Part shown: piece after piece, positions 1 to 9,285 of the stretch
How the letters are laid out: the number at the start of each line of letters is the position of its first letter
How positions within the stretch are numbered: position 1 is the stretch's first letter
NCBI GenBank assembly: GCA_031269465.1
Contig: JAISZB010000353.1
Coordinates: 1-49,320 of the forward strand
Source: Clostridiales bacterium
GTDB taxonomy: Bacteria > Bacillota > Clostridia > Lachnospirales > WQUN01
Reading direction: 5' to 3'
DNA: 49,320 nt
Notes under the pieces: generated by a model
Databases searched by the model: none
Seen by the model: the letters and a program-made list of their open reading frames with translations, nothing else
Told to the model about the DNA's origin: nothing
Program-made: the position numbers and the translations under genes

Positions 1-105
1 TTTTTCGTGCGGCTGTTTGACCGCAAAATGTGTCACTTTATGGCTATTTGTAATCTTACATACGCAAAACCGCCCTTTGACCCAATTGGCACCCCCTAAA
101 GAGGT

Positions 106-196
106 TTCGTACTAAATTATCTTTTTTGGAGCTTGATTATTCATGTATTAATGGATTATCAAGCTCCAAAATAGGTGCATTTTTAACAAATCTGTA
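106..196. repeat. Palindromic TA-type miniature element, copy 1
   Basis: The arms TTTTGGAGCTTGAT (from 124) and ATCAAGCTCCAAAA (to 171) form a stem, and the right end CTGTA is followed by TA, as in the other copies. The left end starts CGTACTAAA, like the copy near 15.04 kb. It lies beyond the end of the lipoprotein gene. Confidence 0.7.
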
Positions 197-224
197 TATT
201 AGCCATGCATGGCGCGCCATGAAA

Positions 225-248
225 AAAAACCGCTGGAAGCGGCTTTTT
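225..248 (-). terminator. Rho-independent terminator of the lipoprotein gene
   Basis: Read on the minus strand, CCGCT-TCC-AGCGG is followed by eight T residues, about 55 bases after the stop codon of the lipoprotein gene. The flanking A and T runs could let it work in both directions. Confidence 0.7.
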
Positions 249-298
249 AAAGTCGTTTTTCAGCGGCTTATCTATGGGTTTTGATTTTGCGGAGCATT

Positions 299-1045
299 CT
301 AAAACTGAATCTGCATCGGGTATGCATATGCGTTGTAAGAAGCGATGGAAGAAGCGCTTACGCTAGCCGGCAATGACAGAGATGTAGCTGAGAAACTGAC
401 GGTTTCTCCCGCTTTGGCGGAAACAATGTCCATGAGCGCTGCAAGCACTTTTCCGTCCTCCCCCCTGCAAATAACAACTGCGTATATCATATCGCTTTCA
501 TTTTGCGCTGTATTTTTCAAACGCCCAGTTGCCTCAACGCCTCCGTGATCTCCATCAGAAATATCTATGTCTGATGAGGGGAAAAGAATTTGATCCACAT
601 TGGCGTCCTTAGCGTTTATATGAGGAGACAATTTGACTGCAGCGTCTTCTGAAATGCTCTCTGAAGTTGTTGTTCCGCAGTAAATGGCTGTTTCTCCGGG
701 CTTAATTACCTGGGGATAGACGCTTGCGGTTTTAACGACTTCAACCAAGCTTCCTTTTTCATCATGTATGTCGATGTCTCCGCTGGAGAGATACAAAGGC
801 GCGTCTCCGATATTTTTGATCTCAGCGACTGCTTGGATCCATACAGTGCCGACGATGCTCTTCCAGATTGCGGCATCAGCTGATAATACTTCATAATTGA
901 TTGATTCATCAGGCTTTGCCAGCTCAAGCACATCTTCCTCTTCGATCGGCGAAGCCGACGGCTCAGGGGCAGGCGCGGATTTTGATGAGCATGAGCAAAG
1001 CATGATTGCAAGTAAAAGTAAAATTGCTTTTTTAATAAAGTTCAT
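299..1045 (-). CDS. Putative lipoprotein, unknown function
   Basis: This is a 248-residue secreted protein. The N-terminus has a lysine-containing n-region, a leucine-rich hydrophobic stretch and a lipobox ending LCSC, so lipidation at Cys19 or nearby and anchoring outside the membrane are expected. A Ser/Pro/Glu-rich linker follows. The rest looks like a beta-sandwich that occurs twice: a motif near residues 70-120 (AEIKNIGDAPLYL, then VIKPGETAIY) and a similar one near 170-225 (GRLKNTAQNESDMIY, then SAKAGETVSF). This resembles FxLYD-type accessory domains, which have no assigned reaction. An AGAGGTT ribosome site precedes the ATG. It stands alone, with a terminator downstream. The lipoprotein call is firm; the function is not known. 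Confidence 0.8.
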   Translation of the reverse strand: MNFIKKAILLLLAIMLCSCSSKSAPAPEPSASPIEEEDVLELAKPDESINYEVLSADAAIWKSIVGTVWIQAVAEIKNIGDAPLYLSSGDIDIHDEKGSLVEVVKTASVYPQVIKPGETAIYCGTTTSESISEDAAVKLSPHINAKDANVDQILFPSSDIDISDGDHGGVEATGRLKNTAQNESDMIYAVVICRGEDGKVLAALMDIVSAKAGETVSFSATSLSLPASVSASSIASYNAYAYPMQIQF

Positions 1046-1224
1046 TTAATAACCTCTTTTTTCGCGAGATAATCGCAGAGTATTTAGGCTTTCAATCGAT
1101 ATCCTGGTGTGTTTTGACGAATCTAAAGTTAAATTGTTGAAACGCGCTCTTATTAGATTATACCACAAGATTTTATATATGTAAGCATTTTGTAAACCGC
1201 AAAGGGGGAAGATTATTATTAATG

Positions 1225-1427
1225 ACTCTTAATGTGCATTTTTCGATCTAGCAGAAACTTTTTCAATGTTCTATGCTTTTAAATATAATGTACTGAATTG
1301 CAACTATAATGCAGACTTTGCCTCTTGGTTTGATATACACATTTCACAATTAATTTTAAGTCTGACTTCAAAAGTCACGTTTATATTGTTAGATATTTTA
1401 TGATTTTTCAAAATGCACATTAGGAGT
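1225..1427. mobile_element. MITE-like element with ~18-bp inverted ends, copy 1
   Basis: This 203-bp AT-rich unit starts ACTCTTAATGTGCATTTTT and ends AAAATGCACATTAGGAGT, which are near-perfect inverted ends. It is flanked on both sides by AATG (1221-1224 and 1428-1431), a probable 4-bp target duplication. A second copy lies at 17285-17482. It holds no coding sequence, so any movement would need a transposase supplied from elsewhere. Confidence 0.75.
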
Positions 1428-1431
1428 AATG

Positions 1432-2100
1432 ATACGCTAAGCTCTTTTTATGAACGCAAATCTTTTAGAGCATTTACTCAATTGCTTTTTCAGATAAAAT
1501 CAAGAAATTGATTATCCGCTTAAATATAAAAGATCTCAAAAAGATGAGAAATAGCATCGACTGTGCAAGAAATCCCAGCAATGCTGCTCTGGCCTAGTTT
1601 GAATTCATAAAGATAAAACTCTAAATAAGCCATTGCTGCAAACTGTGTAGACAGACATTTGCGGCTATTTGGGGCGCGCCCGTGTGGATGTCGTCGGCTA
1701 GGCGCAGGGGTTGTAACGCGTCATCTTTGAGGACGATCTTATGACCATGCGACGGCATAGGCATGCGGAGAGCTATTTATCCGCCTTCGTTTCACTGAGT
1801 CCGGCGAGTGCTGGTACTGACTCAATATGAGTGGCAGACTCTGCCCGGGGCTTTGACGAGGAGGAGTCGGAGAGTGACGAAGAAGAACTGGATTTACATC
1901 AAACAACAACAGCTTTTGGAGAAATGAGCATGCGACGAAAAGCAAAAGCGAAATTAAACAACGCCTTTTTCGTGGCGTTGAATTGCTTGAGCTGCGAGGT
2001 GAAGAAATCCACATTATTAGACGTATCCTGGAGGAAGCCTCGGCCTCAAGAGTTTTAAGCGCTGGAAGCATGTCGCTGCCGGAAAAGGGGAGGTTGAAAG
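1432..2100. other. Intergenic region without a convincing gene
   Basis: No intact gene is visible. One frame over roughly 1955-2100 reads like the tail of a protein (LFRGVELLELRGEEIHII and on), but it has no start, and neighbouring frames contain competing short ORFs. It may be the remnant of a small gene. The family was not recognised. Confidence 0.3.
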
Positions 2101-2103
2101 ATG

Positions 2104-2140
2104 AAAATTCCTCCTTTGGCTTGCCAAAGGAGGAATTTTT
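2104..2140 (-). terminator. Terminator of the DUF3892 gene
   Basis: A 17-bp stem (AAAATTCCTCCTTTGGC and its complement) with a 2-base loop ends in a T run on the plus strand and an A/T-rich run on the minus strand. It lies about 30 bases after the stop codon of the minus-strand gene and could work in both directions. Confidence 0.75.
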
Positions 2141-2168
2141 ATAGATGGTGTTGCTCTAGCTGATATTA

Positions 2169-2480
2169 TTACTGGGAGACAGTCGGAAGGTTGTTCAAAT
2201 TGTTGCTCTCATCGTTATCAGGAAGAGACTTCAAGTATTCAGTACCCATGTTGGTTGAAATGCCTACGTCCCTGATGCAGCCTTGGCGGGCGAGGTTTAT
2301 GCCCTCTTCCTTGCTTACAATGCGTCCGTCAGACAGCTGGTAGCCTGTCACTTGGCTTGCCTCTTTGACCAATCCGGTGATCGTGCATGCATCTGCATTG
2401 GGGGTTGGGATCTCGGACATTGCCTGATAGGGCAAGGATGAAGCTTGACTCTGATTCTGGTTTCCCTGTTTTGAGTTCAT
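2169..2480 (-). CDS. DUF3892 domain protein
   Basis: This 103-residue protein has an N-terminal Gln/Ser/Asn-rich tail, then the DUF3892 pattern: an ITGLVKEASQVTGYQLSDG strand, VSKEEGINLARQG, VGISTNMGTEYLKSLPD and a closing NNLNNLP. This small family is common in Bacillota and has no assigned biochemical role. The ATG is preceded by GGAGG at good spacing. It is a single-gene unit with its own strong terminator. The family call rests on pattern memory rather than a profile search. Confidence 0.75.
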   Translation of the reverse strand: MNSKQGNQNQSQASSLPYQAMSEIPTPNADACTITGLVKEASQVTGYQLSDGRIVSKEEGINLARQGCIRDVGISTNMGTEYLKSLPDNDESNNLNNLPTVSQ

Positions 2481-2712
2481 TTATTTTACCTCCATTTACT
2501 TTGCTGGCCATCACCAGCGCATATTATTCTTGCTTCCTGAACTACTTACTTATTTTCTATTAAAATTTCTGAATTATACACAAATAACATAGATTACCAA
2601 ATGCTTTGATAAGCAAATTCAAGAAGTAAAAAATCAAGAGATTTGTTTAGAAGCAGGTGAGTGCCACATCTTCCAACCCATTCAGGCGTATGAAACTTGC
2701 CATCCGTGATAT

Positions 2713-2887
2713 ATGCCCTCCGCCTATGGCGGTGGATATATTTCCGCCGCTATAGGCGAGGGCTTCGCGCCCAACGGACTCGGCGCAAGAACCGACGAGC
2801 CAGATATGCGCATCCTCAGTGTTCGGCTGGCTATGCGCATTCAAACGGAGCTGCATTATCCGCTTTCCAGCTGGATAATGCAGCTCC
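2713..2887. repeat. Two hairpins in non-coding DNA
   Basis: The first is an imperfect palindrome at about 2713-2764 built on CCGCCTATGGCGG and CCGCCGCTATAGGCG. The second is a perfect 15-bp inverted repeat, GGAGCTGCATTATCC (2847-2861) and GGATAATGCAGCTCC (2873-2887), followed by AAAATC. The second resembles the stem of the TA-type miniature element (GGAGCTTGATTA) and may be a diverged relative. The region from 2481 to 2968 shows no credible gene. Confidence 0.55.
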
Positions 2888-2968
2888 AAAATCAGCGGGA
2901 GACAATAAGCGCTTGCCTGCGAGAAGGGAGGCTTCTTGCCGCTTCAGGCTAAAGACGGTCAATAGCCG

Positions 2969-3835
2969 TCAGTTGGAAGCATATTGCTTTTTCATGTACT
3001 GACTGGGAGTTATGCCCTTGAACTTTTTGAAGACCTTTGTAAAATAGCTGGAATCGTTGAATCCGCAACTGCTTCCTATTTCTGATATATTCATGTCGCG
3101 GACGGATAGATGCTCGCATGCGATTTCGATTCTATAGCAATTCAGATAGTCAATTGGCGAGCGTTGCATGATCTCACCGAAAAACCTGCAGAAATACTGC
3201 TTGTTCATATCCGCGCACGAAGCGAGGTCGTCCAGCTTCAGATCGTCTTGATATCGGGCCTTTATGAGGGATAGCACTTTTTTCAGCCGCGCGAGGCGCC
3301 TGCTGCGTATGTTTGAGGCGTTCACCACCTGCTCGAAATGCTGATGGCTGAGAACTATTCCTAAAAACGAATATATAGCGCCAAGAACCATGAATTGGTA
3401 TCCGCTTTGGCGCGCCTTCATGCTGTCCATCAAAACGCGGGCGATTTGCTGAATTTTGTCGTCAGAAGGCGGGAAGCTTTTCTGCACGAGCTTTTCCTGA
3501 TGGACGATGGAAGCCTCCTCTTTCTTGCAAATTTGGCTCCCGTCCAGTATGGAGTCGAGATCGAATACCAAACATTCGTAGACGCAGCCGTTTGGGGTTG
3601 CGCCGTGAAGCATCCCCTTTGATACGAAATAAATGTCATTCGCCTTTGCGTCATACCTTCTATCGTCTATAGCCAGATGAAGCTCTCCGGATAAAATGCG
3701 GATTATCTCATATTCGTTGTGCCAATGCACAGCCATGTTGTACCGGGGGTGCTCGGGCGTTATGAAATAATAGGCGAAGGGAAAGTCAAAGGTTCCATGC
3801 GCTCGCTTTTCTTTGCAGTCCAGATAATTAGGCAT
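2969..3835 (-). CDS. AraC-family transcriptional regulator
   Basis: This 288-residue regulator has an N-terminal cupin-like sensing domain (about residues 20-110, with the typical HWHNEYEIIRILSGELHL segment). The C-terminal AraC domain has two helix-turn-helix motifs: LDDLASCADMNKQYFCRFF near 205-225, then ISEIGSSCGFNDSSYFTKVF with FKKFKGITPSQY at the end. Regulators of this type usually activate a neighbouring sugar gene when bound to its substrate or product. It is divergent from fucI across a 160-bp gap that contains repeated sites, so it probably controls fucose catabolism. That assignment is inferred from position. The ATG is preceded by AAGGAGAT. Confidence 0.88.
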   Translation of the reverse strand: MPNYLDCKEKRAHGTFDFPFAYYFITPEHPRYNMAVHWHNEYEIIRILSGELHLAIDDRRYDAKANDIYFVSKGMLHGATPNGCVYECLVFDLDSILDGSQICKKEEASIVHQEKLVQKSFPPSDDKIQQIARVLMDSMKARQSGYQFMVLGAIYSFLGIVLSHQHFEQVVNASNIRSRRLARLKKVLSLIKARYQDDLKLDDLASCADMNKQYFCRFFGEIMQRSPIDYLNCYRIEIACEHLSVRDMNISEIGSSCGFNDSSYFTKVFKKFKGITPSQYMKKQYASN

Positions 3836-3851
3836 GCTCTATATCTCCTTG

Positions 3852-3919
3852 CAAAAAAGTGAATATAATACCATTCTTTAAAATTATATCACAAGACTAA
3901 GCTTCAAAAAAGTGATATA
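3852..3919. promoter_or_regulatory. Candidate AraC-type operator region upstream of fucI
   Basis: CAAAAAAGTGA occurs as a direct repeat at 3852-3862 and 3905-3915, 53 bp apart (about five helical turns). The second copy overlaps an inverted pair, TATATCAC (3885-3892) and GTGATATA (3912-3919). Direct repeats in phase with the helix are typical of AraC-family sites. Binding by the adjacent regulator is inferred. Confidence 0.45.
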
Positions 3920-4012
3920 TTGAAATAGCAGCTAATTGCTTTTTATCACGCCGCAGGCAGGCAAGAAGCCCCTGCGGATCACGCGGCGGCGGAATGAATG
4001 GAGGCTTTCATT

Positions 4013-5806
4013 GTGAGTGCAAGCAGGATGATAGGAGACTATCCCGTCATAGGGATTCGCCCGGTCATAGACGGCAGGCGCGGAGCTCTCAAGGTTCGTG
4101 AAGGCTTGGAAGAGCAGACTGTGAACATGGCCAAGGCGGCGGCGGCGCTTTTTGAAAAGAATCTTAAATATTCTAACGGAGAGCCGGTAAAAGTTGTCAT
4201 ATCAGACGCCACAATCGGGCGCGTTGCTGAAGCGGCGGCATGCGCCAGCCAGTTCAAGAAGGCTGGGGTAGAGATTACTCTTACTGTAACTCCGTGTTGG
4301 TGCTATGGAGCTGAAACGATGGATATGGATCCCATGACGATAAAAGGCGTGTGGGGATTCAATGGAACTGAGCGCCCAGGCGCCGTTTACCTTGCGTCAG
4401 TATTGGCGACGCATGCGCAGAAAGGCCTTCCGGCCTTTGGGATTTACGGATGCGATGTGCAAGATGCGCAGGATGCGTCAATTCCCGCAGATGTGGAGGA
4501 GAAGCTCCTGCGCTTTGGACGCGCAGCGGTAGCTGCAGCAACATTGAGGGGAAAGAGCTATCTTCAAATAGGATCAATATGCATGGGAATTGGAGGATCC
4601 ATCATTGATCCCGCTTTCCTTGAGGAGTATTTGGGAATGCGCGTAGAATCCGTAGATGAGGTCGAGATCATCCGCCGAATGAATCAACATATCTTTGATG
4701 AAGCTGAGTATCTAAAAGCGCTTGCCTGGACAAAGGGCAAATGCGTTGAAGGATTTGATAAAAACCCCCCTGAAATACAGAAATCTCCGGAGCAAAAGGA
4801 AAATGACTGGGAATTTGTAGTCAAAATGATGTGCATAATAAAAGATCTTATGAATGGCAACTCAAAGCTCCCTGAAGCTTTCAAAGAGGAAATGGCTGGA
4901 CACAATGCCATTGCGGCTGGATTCCAGGGTCAAAGGCAGTGGACGGACTTCTATCCCAACTGCGACTTCCCCGAAGCGCTGCTTAATACCTCATTTGATT
5001 GGAATGGCGCAAGAGAGCCATATATTCTGGCAACTGAAAACGATGCCTTAAACGGCGTCGGCATGCTCTTCGGCAAGCTTTTGACCAACAGAGCCCAGCT
5101 ATTTGCCGACGTACGCACGTACTGGAGCGCGGACGCCGTCAAAAAAGCGGCTGGATATGATTTGGAAGGATACGCAAAGCGTGCGGGAGGCTTTATACAT
5201 CTTATCAATTCCGGTGCCGCTTGCCTAGATGCCTGCGGGATGGCTAAAGGGCCTGATGGAGAAGGCGTGATCAAGCCGTGGTTTGAGGTGACCGAGGAGG
5301 ATCAGGAAGAGATCCTGTCGGCCGTCACCTGGAATGCCGCAGACAACGGATATTTTCGCGGCGGCGGCTATTCATCGCGCTTCTTGACCGAGGTTCAAAT
5401 GCCTGTGACAATGATGCGCTTGAATCTTGTAAAGGGATTGGGACCTGCCGTTCAAATTGCCGAAGGCTGGACTGTCAAGCTTCCGTCGGAAGTTTCGGAC
5501 AAGCTCTGGAAGCGGACGGACTACACATGGCCATGCACTTGGTTTGCGCCGCGCACTGCCGCATCGGGGCCTTTTAAAAGCGCTTATGACGTGATGAACA
5601 ATTGGGGGGCGAATCACGGAGCAATCAGCTACGGGCATATAGGAGCGGATCTGATATCTCTATGCTCCATTCTTCGCATCCCCGTTTGCATGCACAATGT
5701 GCCTGAGGAGGATATATTCCGTCCGTCCTCCTGGAACGCCTTCGGAATGGACAAAGAAGGCCAAGACTACCGCGCGTGCGCTGCTTACGGCCCTTTATAC
5801 AAATGA
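4013..5806 (+). CDS. fucI: L-fucose isomerase
   Basis: This enzyme interconverts L-fucose and L-fuculose in the cytoplasm and depends on Mn2+. The sequence follows E. coli FucI closely from end to end: [19 protein letters not shown] near the start, [85 protein letters not shown] and a closing [14 protein letters not shown]. The Glu, Asp and His metal ligands of the family lie in the [15 protein letters not shown] and NWGANHG segments and are all present. I prefer the GTG at 4013 (597 residues) because GGAGG sits 8 bases upstream of it; an ATG at 3998 would add five residues. It feeds the aldolase and microcompartment locus 28 kb away. No fuculokinase is in the window. Confidence 0.95.
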   Translation: MSASRMIGDYPVIGIRPVIDGRRGALKVREGLEEQTVNMAKAAAALFEKNLKYSNGEPVKVVISDATIGRVAEAAACASQFKKAGVEITLTVTPCWCYGAETMDMDPMTIKGVWGFNGTERPGAVYLASVLATHAQKGLPAFGIYGCDVQDAQDASIPADVEEKLLRFGRAAVAAATLRGKSYLQIGSICMGIGGSIIDPAFLEEYLGMRVESVDEVEIIRRMNQHIFDEAEYLKALAWTKGKCVEGFDKNPPEIQKSPEQKENDWEFVVKMMCIIKDLMNGNSKLPEAFKEEMAGHNAIAAGFQGQRQWTDFYPNCDFPEALLNTSFDWNGAREPYILATENDALNGVGMLFGKLLTNRAQLFADVRTYWSADAVKKAAGYDLEGYAKRAGGFIHLINSGAACLDACGMAKGPDGEGVIKPWFEVTEEDQEEILSAVTWNAADNGYFRGGGYSSRFLTEVQMPVTMMRLNLVKGLGPAVQIAEGWTVKLPSEVSDKLWKRTDYTWPCTWFAPRTAASGPFKSAYDVMNNWGANHGAISYGHIGADLISLCSILRIPVCMHNVPEEDIFRPSSWNAFGMDKEGQDYRACAAYGPLYK

Positions 5807-5905
5807 GGCTGTTATATATGCTGACGCGCGTCACGATACTTAGAGCTTATCATACTGTTGAGCATCACCTCAACTGCGTTTTCTCACGCTTGGGATGAAA
5901 ATCAA

Positions 5906-5936
5906 AACGCGTCCTCGCTTTAGGGGACGCATTTTT
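5906..5936 (+). terminator. Terminator after fucI
   Basis: GCGTCC (5909-5914) pairs with GGACGC (5925-5930), followed by ATTTTT. It lies 100 bases past the fucI stop codon. Confidence 0.65.
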
Positions 5937-6256
5937 GATGCCTTGATTTCTCGGTGCGAATGATTCCCGCAGGTACATTTCTTCTTTTTAGAAGACTAAA
6001 ACCCCAACAGCCTCATGCTTTCCTGAAACGGCATGCACAGCATGCTTATTCAATCACGCGCCAATGCTAAAGCTAGGATCGCGCTATCACTGCTCAGCTA
6101 ATCCAAAAGCGCCACTCTCTCTTGCTGGTAGCCTCTATTTTGATTTATAATGGTATTGTGGCAATGACTCAATTAGTAACAGCTCTGCAGCATCTTTTTA
6201 AGATGCGGGATTTTCTAGCAACGCAAAGTTTTAGTTAATTGACAGGGGGATGGCCT
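5937..6256. other. Intergenic region
   Basis: I see no gene or repeat here. It presumably contains the promoter of the radical SAM gene, but no convincing -35/-10 pair was identified. Confidence 0.4.
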
Positions 6257-7237
6257 ATGCCAATCAAGCGTCTCCATTCAGGGGGAATCATAGCAAACTA
6301 CAAATGCCCAGCCTCTTGCGGGCACTGCATGTACGGCTGCTCACCGGAAGCAACTCCGGGCTATATTTCAGAAGAGATGGCTGAAAGGCTATGCAAGGCT
6401 TTGCGCAGGCTTGGACAGCCTTCCCTGCATATCGGCGGCGGCGAGCCTTTCCTGGATGCGGACGGGCTGGCGATGCTTGTTAAAGTAATGAAGAACAATG
6501 GTTTTCAGCTTGATTACATTGAAACTAACGCCGCGTGGATTACAAACAGCAAAGAACAGAACCAAAGGGTTTTGGAGAAAGTCATGCGGGCTGGTAGAAA
6601 CATCTGCGTCATGGTGTCAGCAGATCCATTCCATATAGCCTACATCCCCTTTTGGAAAACGGAAACGCTTATCAGACTTCTGGATGAAACGGGCACTTCC
6701 TCATTCATCTGGCAGGAGCGCTACTTGTCTTTGCTTGCTAAGCTTGATGCGAGAAGGACTTACAGCGGGGATGAGCTGCGCCAAGAACTTGGCTATGATG
6801 CTTACCTTCAGTGCGCCAAGGAATACGGCATGGGCTTTAACGGAAGGGCGCTGAATCTTCTGCGTGAATACGGCAAAAAACAACCTGCGGAAAGTTTCCT
6901 GGAAGAGCGGCCATGCTCATCATTGCTCAACACTGGCCATTTTCATGTTGATTTTCTTGGGCGATACGTGCCTTCCGGCTGCACGGGGATGGGCATTTTG
7001 GTGGAAGATCTGGAGCGGGAACTGGATCCTGGGCTATACCCAACGCTCTCAAGATTATTCTCCAAAGGGCTTCGCAGCCTTTGGCAATACGCCTCTCTTA
7101 AGGGCTTCATGCCAGATCCATGCGGATATGCCTCTAAATGCGACCTGTGCTACAGCATTAGAAAGCATCTTGCAATGACCTATGGCAATGATCACCCTGA
7201 TTTGTCTCCAGTGGAGTTTTACTTGCAGGATTTCTAA
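6257..7237 (+). CDS. Radical SAM protein, function unknown
   Basis: The N-terminus carries the radical SAM cluster motif CxxxCxxC (CPASCGHC, near residues 17-24) in NYKCPASCGHCMYGCSPEA. Next come the glycine-rich SAM-binding strand LHIGGGEPFLD and the later strand YIETNAAW. Such proteins bind a [4Fe-4S] cluster and make a 5'-deoxyadenosyl radical. A C-terminal cysteine set (SGCTG near 245, then CGYASKCDLC near 295-305) may bind a further cluster, as in SPASM/Twitch proteins. The substrate cannot be told from sequence. I chose the ATG at 6257 because GGGGG lies 8 bases upstream; a TTG 18 bases earlier lacks support. No peptide precursor gene was recognised nearby. It ends at a hairpin. Confidence 0.8.
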   Translation: MPIKRLHSGGIIANYKCPASCGHCMYGCSPEATPGYISEEMAERLCKALRRLGQPSLHIGGGEPFLDADGLAMLVKVMKNNGFQLDYIETNAAWITNSKEQNQRVLEKVMRAGRNICVMVSADPFHIAYIPFWKTETLIRLLDETGTSSFIWQERYLSLLAKLDARRTYSGDELRQELGYDAYLQCAKEYGMGFNGRALNLLREYGKKQPAESFLEERPCSSLLNTGHFHVDFLGRYVPSGCTGMGILVEDLERELDPGLYPTLSRLFSKGLRSLWQYASLKGFMPDPCGYASKCDLCYSIRKHLAMTYGNDHPDLSPVEFYLQDF

Positions 7238-7255
7238 AGGCAATTGCAACTGGTT

Positions 7256-7292
7256 GCAATTGCTGCGGAAAGAATTATCTCGCAGCAATTGC
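7256..7292 (+). terminator. Hairpin after the radical SAM gene
   Basis: GCAATTGCTGCG (7256-7267) and CGCAGCAATTGC (7281-7292) form a perfect 12-bp stem 18 bases past the stop codon. The following tract (CCGTAAGATTTT) is only weakly T-rich, so termination is likely but not certain. An overlapping repeat GGCAATTGCAAC begins right at the stop. Confidence 0.5.
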
Positions 7293-7371
7293 CCGTAAGA
7301 TTTTGCGTGACTGCCTTTTCTGCTTTTATGCTATACTCAATATAGCTTTTATTTCTAGCGCAAAAGAGCAT

Positions 7372-7689
7372 ATGTTGGACCAACGGCGAAATTGTGCGTT
7401 GAGATCGCATGCCGCTTATATCCGAAGACGAGTGCATCTATTGCAATTATATGGATATGAGGTATACTGCGTTTCATTGGCAATTAAAGGTATAACTCAT
7501 ACAGTCTATACGAGGCCTTTGCCCTTTGAACCTTCGGCAGGGCGAAATCATCTTGTCGTTTACGGGAAAGGACACGATAAATATGCAATGCAAGAGCTAT
7601 TCTACGAGCTTGAAGGAATTGAACGCAACTATCTCGACGGTTGCGAACCCTTTATAAGTGAACCGGCCGACAAGCAAATGAAGCTGTAA
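7372..7689 (+). CDS. Hypothetical protein
   Basis: This is a possible 105-residue protein of unrecognised family. The C-terminal 65 residues have ordinary protein composition with alternating strands and a helix (VYCVSLAIKGITHTVYTRP, then YAMQELFYELEGIERNYLDG). The upstream part is rich in basic residues and less convincing. The start is uncertain: the ATG at 7372 has only a weak AAAGAG upstream, and the frame stays open back to 7303, where the sequence looks more like a promoter (TATGCTATACT) than protein. It may be a real small gene or the tail of a degraded one. Confidence 0.35.
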   Translation: MLDQRRNCALRSHAAYIRRRVHLLQLYGYEVYCVSLAIKGITHTVYTRPLPFEPSAGRNHLVVYGKGHDKYAMQELFYELEGIERNYLDGCEPFISEPADKQMKL

Positions 7690-7793
7690 AAATTTTCAGA
7701 GTTGCCGCTCCTGAAGAATAGTAAAAAGGCTTAGCCAATTTTATAGGCCTGCAACATCATGATGTGCTAAACATGTATAATTAAGTAAAACAC

Positions 7794-7825
7794 CTTATAA
7801 ATGGCTTTAAAAAGCCATTTATAAG
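7794..7825 (+). repeat. Perfect 15-bp hairpin followed by GGCGGTGGGTT
   Basis: CTTATAAATGGCTTT (7794-7808), a two-base loop and AAAGCCATTTATAAG (7811-7825) form a very stable hairpin. It is followed by GCGGTGGGTTTTC. A similar hairpin followed by AGGCGGTGGGTT occurs on the minus strand at 32756-32798. It could be a terminator or the end structure of a mobile element. Confidence 0.5.
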
Positions 7826-7837
7826 GCGGTGGGTTTT

Positions 7838-8902
7838 CATGGAGAAATCCCCCAATGCAGAATGTTGCTATTTTCCATCTGACATGATATAATTGCCGGC
7901 GGTGGGGATGCCGGTGAAACGAGCGGAATCGCGCAAGAAAACGCCATGGGATGGAGTGGATGACTTGACGGCGGCGCAAGAATTTTCGCGGCTGCATTGC
8001 GCCGCATGCCGCGCTGATCGCCGCCGCGCGGCTGGGGATGGCTTTGAAGCCGGCCTGATCAATTCGCGCATTCCAGCAAAACGTCCGTGCTGCGCATCGG
8101 GCGGATTCAAGAAGGGCGGACGCGCCCGAAGCTGCATGCGCGGGGCTTGCGGAAAGACGCTTTCGCCTGCGGCGGGGACTGTCTTCGATGATCGCGAAAT
8201 TTCAGCTGGCGAGTGGATGGAATGCTGTTTGAACTTGCTTCGGCATGCAGCGCCGCAGCGGATTCATGAAGCGGTGAAAACGCTTTTGCGGCTTCCCGCC
8301 GCCGGCTTCAAAGGCTTTTCCCAGCCCTTGAAGCCGTTCAGGATGACGCAGCTCTGAGATCGCGCGCGGCTGGGCGAGACGTTTCATACGGTTCGCCCTG
8401 AAGATGCCGCGCGAAGCGCAGACGGCGCAAAGCTGCGCGGATTGCCTCAAAATCAGATCCGCACCGGCGCCGCTGCCGACAAAGAGAACGCGCTTTTTCC
8501 AGTCGAAGGCACCGGAAAGCCATCGCGAAAAAAGGCGTATGAAGCCTTCGGAAATCACATCGAACGCGGAGCGGCGCTCATCTGCGGCAAGGGCCCTTCA
8601 CCCGCGAAACCAGCGCAGGCGCTCGATTTAAAAAGCATCGAATGCGCCTCAAAAGACTTGAAGGGGCCGCCGGGCGAAGACAATCCGATGAACCCGGCTA
8701 GCCGCGCCCGCCATCAAGGCTGCCTGAACTTGTTCGCTTCCGCCTCAAATCCACCCGCCGGCTTGCTCGAAAAAGCCGAGCTGATGATAAAAACGGCTTT
8801 TGCATATCCCAAACACTGAGCTGCAGAGACTTCTTTCCCAGTATCAAAGGATTTTAAGCGTGAGTTAGCAACATCCTGCATTGGTGGATTTTTCATGGAA
8901 AC
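7838..8902. other. GC-rich non-coding block bounded by inverted repeats
   Basis: A ~35-base stretch at about 7838-7870 (core CCAATGCAGAATGTTGCTA) recurs in inverted orientation at about 8866-8902, with a few mismatches and one indel. Between them lies roughly 1 kb that is clearly richer in G+C than its surroundings, with open frames on both strands but no recognisable gene, start site or domain. It may be a degraded mobile element or a decayed gene on the minus strand. Confidence 0.35.
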
Positions 8903-9285
8903 ACATTTTTGGGAATTGTAGTCTTTCGGGATCTTTGAAGTCACTGTATCGTCTCGCCCTTCGTGAATAAGCGCGTAGCCCTCGACCGCAACATAACGCC
9001 GTTTTTATGTCGGATCTCGCATAAAGGCTTTAATGCTGTGAGTTTCATTATTTAAGCAAGTATGAAGTCGAGCCGGTAGGCAAGCATTTCGGCCAAACTC
9101 ACGTAAATAGCTTTTGCATTGATTTTATTTGCCGAGTCTGCGCATTTTGAGATTTGTGAATTCACTTGCCTCTGGGAGGGCGGCATTGTGTATGGAGAAG
9201 ATGCGCCTCTGCAAGAGCCAAGGCTGAGTCTTTCGCTTTTCGCGGGAGCAACCTCGGCTGCGGTGATTGATCCCTAAATGGCTTT

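Noticed and set aside
7303..7371. Upstream extension of the small ORF at 7372
   Set aside because: The stretch looks like promoter DNA (TATGCTATACT) and encodes an unlikely Cys/Phe-rich leader with no ribosome site.
8202..8558. Minus-strand 118-residue frame with a GSGAGADL motif, briefly considered as a methyltransferase or nucleotide-binding fragment
   Set aside because: The glycine motif lacks the surrounding residues of either fold and the frame is not continued by adjacent homology.
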